A DNA stretch of 62,000 bases, taken from Symbiodinium natans. Lineage: Eukaryota; Sar; Dinophyceae; Suessiales; Symbiodiniaceae. Shown in pieces: positions 56,247 through 59,200 of this stretch. The notes beneath the pieces were generated by a model, which was not told where the DNA came from, did not search any database, and saw only the letters and a program-made list of their open reading frames with translations. Location of the stretch: positions 332,501-394,500 of the forward strand of contig CAJNDS010000180.1 in NCBI GenBank assembly GCA_905221605.1, in the 5' to 3' direction. Every line of letters starts with the position of its first letter. The stretch's first letter is position 1. The position numbers and the translations under genes were made by a program.

Positions 56247-59200
56247 GAAATATACATATATGTAGACCATGTTTGCTGTGTACTAGACAGACATACTGAC
56301 ATACTCTGCATATATCCATATACAATACATACACACACACTCACTCACTCAATGTATGCATTATATACGAGTGAAGAATCTCACCTGGTCCCCTGTTTAT
56401 TACAATCGTAGACCTTGTTTGCAGAGGTAGCGGGAAGCTTCCTAAGGCGCCTAGACTTTGCCAATATTCAGTATCATCATCCCCAAATAGTCCTTTCACA
56501 AGTCTCAAACAACACTCCCCACACCAAAACCTCCCCTCAATCCGAGAAGCCCCCCACCCCGCATCCTTTCGAAGAGCCTGTCGCAAGGATTGCATGCTTC
56601 CCTCCAAGCGGTGGAGGTACGCATGGAGGATGACAAGGCGCCACCTCTTTTGGGCTTTTTAGGGCTTAGGGTTTAGGGCTAGGGGTTTAGCAAAAAGGGC
56701 TAGGGGTTTAGTGTTAAGGGTTTAGGGGTCTTTACTTTGCTTCATGTTGCACCAGGGTTAGGGCGAAAAAATCGTTCAATCCAGATGCTTCTTCTCGCGG
56801 GCAGCTGCAGACCGAGCAAATCAGCAGCATGGCCGGTCCGATTTTCAACAGACAGTAAACTCCAGAAAGTTGGAACATGGTTTAAGGATGATTAGACAGG
56901 GGGTTCCCTTTCGTATACGTTTTGGGGAAAATCACGTAGGATGTTCCAACTTATTGGAGTTTACTGTAAGACGTTCCTTGCTGTAAATGTCCACGTTTGG
57001 CGTCATGAAAGGCGAAGAGACTGGGACAGCGTGCAGAGGAGAAGATACCAAGCATCACACGAAGCAAGACGGCACATACCTTTAAACCCAAAGTACAAAG
57101 CCCACCTAGCCCGAACCCCGAGGCCCATCAAGTTGTGTCTGACATGCATATCGAATCTAGAAAGTAGCAGGGAGATAGGGAACAAGTTGCCCTAATTCTA
57201 CTGAATTTCCTCAGTGGATATATGGTACTGTACCTAGTTCCTTAATGCTTAAGTTATGGCAATTGGGGTTTGGGGGGGGGAGGGGGGGCGTTTGGAGTTA
57301 GGAGTTCGTGGTAGCCGGAACAACACTAAACCCTAAACCCTAAACGCTACATAAACCCAAGCCCAAACGACCTTACGTCTACTTTAGCTGCTCACCGACC
57401 GTCCGGCTCACGGTTTGTGAAGTGGAGTTCGCTTGGCGGACTTACGCCCGAAGACCTGCTTGTTTAAGGGTTGAGGGTTTAGGGTTTAGGGGTCAGTCAG
57501 GGTTTAGGGTTTCGGGTTTAGGGTTTAGGTTTTAGGGTTTAGGGTTTAGGGTCTGGTGGGAGGTGACCGTGCCCTTGGAGACGTCGGTGATGCCGGATGG
57601 GAGCGAGGTTGACCTTGCAGGCGCTTGCAGAGTGTCATATAGGGGTCGAATAATTACTCATATTGTTCCCTTATAGTCCATTTGTAACTATACTTTAAGA
57701 ATCCCCAAAACCCTTTTCTAATCATTCAGGCCAGGGGGAAGTGCTTGATATGTGTTCTTTTTCTTCCAGGGGCGCTGGTTGTCACTACTGTTTGCGTATT
57801 GAGGTACCTCGCAAGTTCTCGGTAGGCCCCCCCACTATTGCTGGCTTGCTCCCCAAGACCTCGGCCGTCACTGCCCCAGGAAGCACAGGTTTAGAGGTTT
57901 ACGAGTTTCTGGCAAACCCTAAACCCTAAACCCTAAACCCTAAACCCTAGGGTTTAGGGTTTTAGGGGTACCCTGAGCCCTGAGGCCTGGGTCAGAAGAG
58001 GAAGCAGCTGCTGCGCCTCAGCGTGGATGGCTACAACCTCGAGGCTGACGTTTAGGGTTTATAGGGTTAGGTTTAGGGTTTAGGGTTTAGGGTTTAGGGT
58101 TTAGGGTTTAGGGTTTAGGGTTTAGGGTTTAGGGTTTAGGGTCTGGAGAGAGAGAGGGTTAGGTTTAGGGCCCAAACCTTGGGCTTTTCCTCTTATACTA
58201 ACAGTCCTTAATAGGGATTGTAGTACCACTTTTTTGTAGTCCCTAAAAAGGACTGTTTCGACCCAGGTCACTTCCAGGTTGGACCCCTGCCAAACCTTTG
58301 TGGGCCTCAAACAACTCCCTCCCTCACGACTGGAATGTTGTGCATAGACTCCTTGGAAGTGGGCAGCGGCTGGAGTTTAGGCCTAAGCCCTAACAGAAAT
58401 AGGTTTGGGTGGTTTTGCCGCCTGAGACGGCGTGGGGTGGGATAAAGATGTTAGATGGCCCTCCACTATCGGGCCATTGCTGTTCTTCGTATGTCACGAA
58501 GCTGTCGAAGCGAATCTGCATCCCAACCTTCACAGCGCATGCTCCATATCACAGCAAACCCTAAACCCTAGGGTTTAGGGTTCAAAAGGGGAGTTGGGGA
58601 GGAGGCCAAGCAGACCTGAACGGGGTCTGGGCTACCATGCGGCCAGCCCTGTTCACCCTCTTGTTCACCCTCTGGGCCGTTCTCTAAGTCAGGGTCCCTT
58701 GTCTGCCATTTGCTTAATAACCTCCCCCCCCCCCCCCCGAAAAAAAACAACATAATAAAACATCAAAGATAATAATCCCTACATTACCGTCATCAGGAAG
58801 AATCTTTCTTTTTTTTGAGCGGTTCTTAAGCAAATAGTAGTTTTTGGGTCCTCAGGGTGCCATACTATGTAAAGGGCCCAAAGAGGGACCCTAATGTAGA
58901 GAACGACCCCTATGAATCAACAGTCGGAAGTGGCTAAACCCTAAACCCTAAACCCTAAAATGTGTGGGGTGGGGCCTGCAGCCGTGCCCTGGTTTTGCCA
59001 CTGGCATGCTCCGATGCCGAAGAGCCTCATTACCTCTGAGCTGCATGAAGCCCGAAACCCTAAACCCTAAACCCTCAACCCTGAACCCTGAACCCTGAAC
59101 CCTGAACCCTGAACTCCCTAAACCCTTCACTTCTTCCAGGTGGGGCGCTTCGAGCCCGCGCTGGAATCTTTCGAGCTGGCTTGCCAAGTCACCAAAGCGC

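Larger units (their letters stand above)
58256..59139. other. Intronic stretch
   Basis: Mainly the split family H element and CCCTAAA/CCCTGAA repeats; no exon recognised. Confidence 0.4.
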
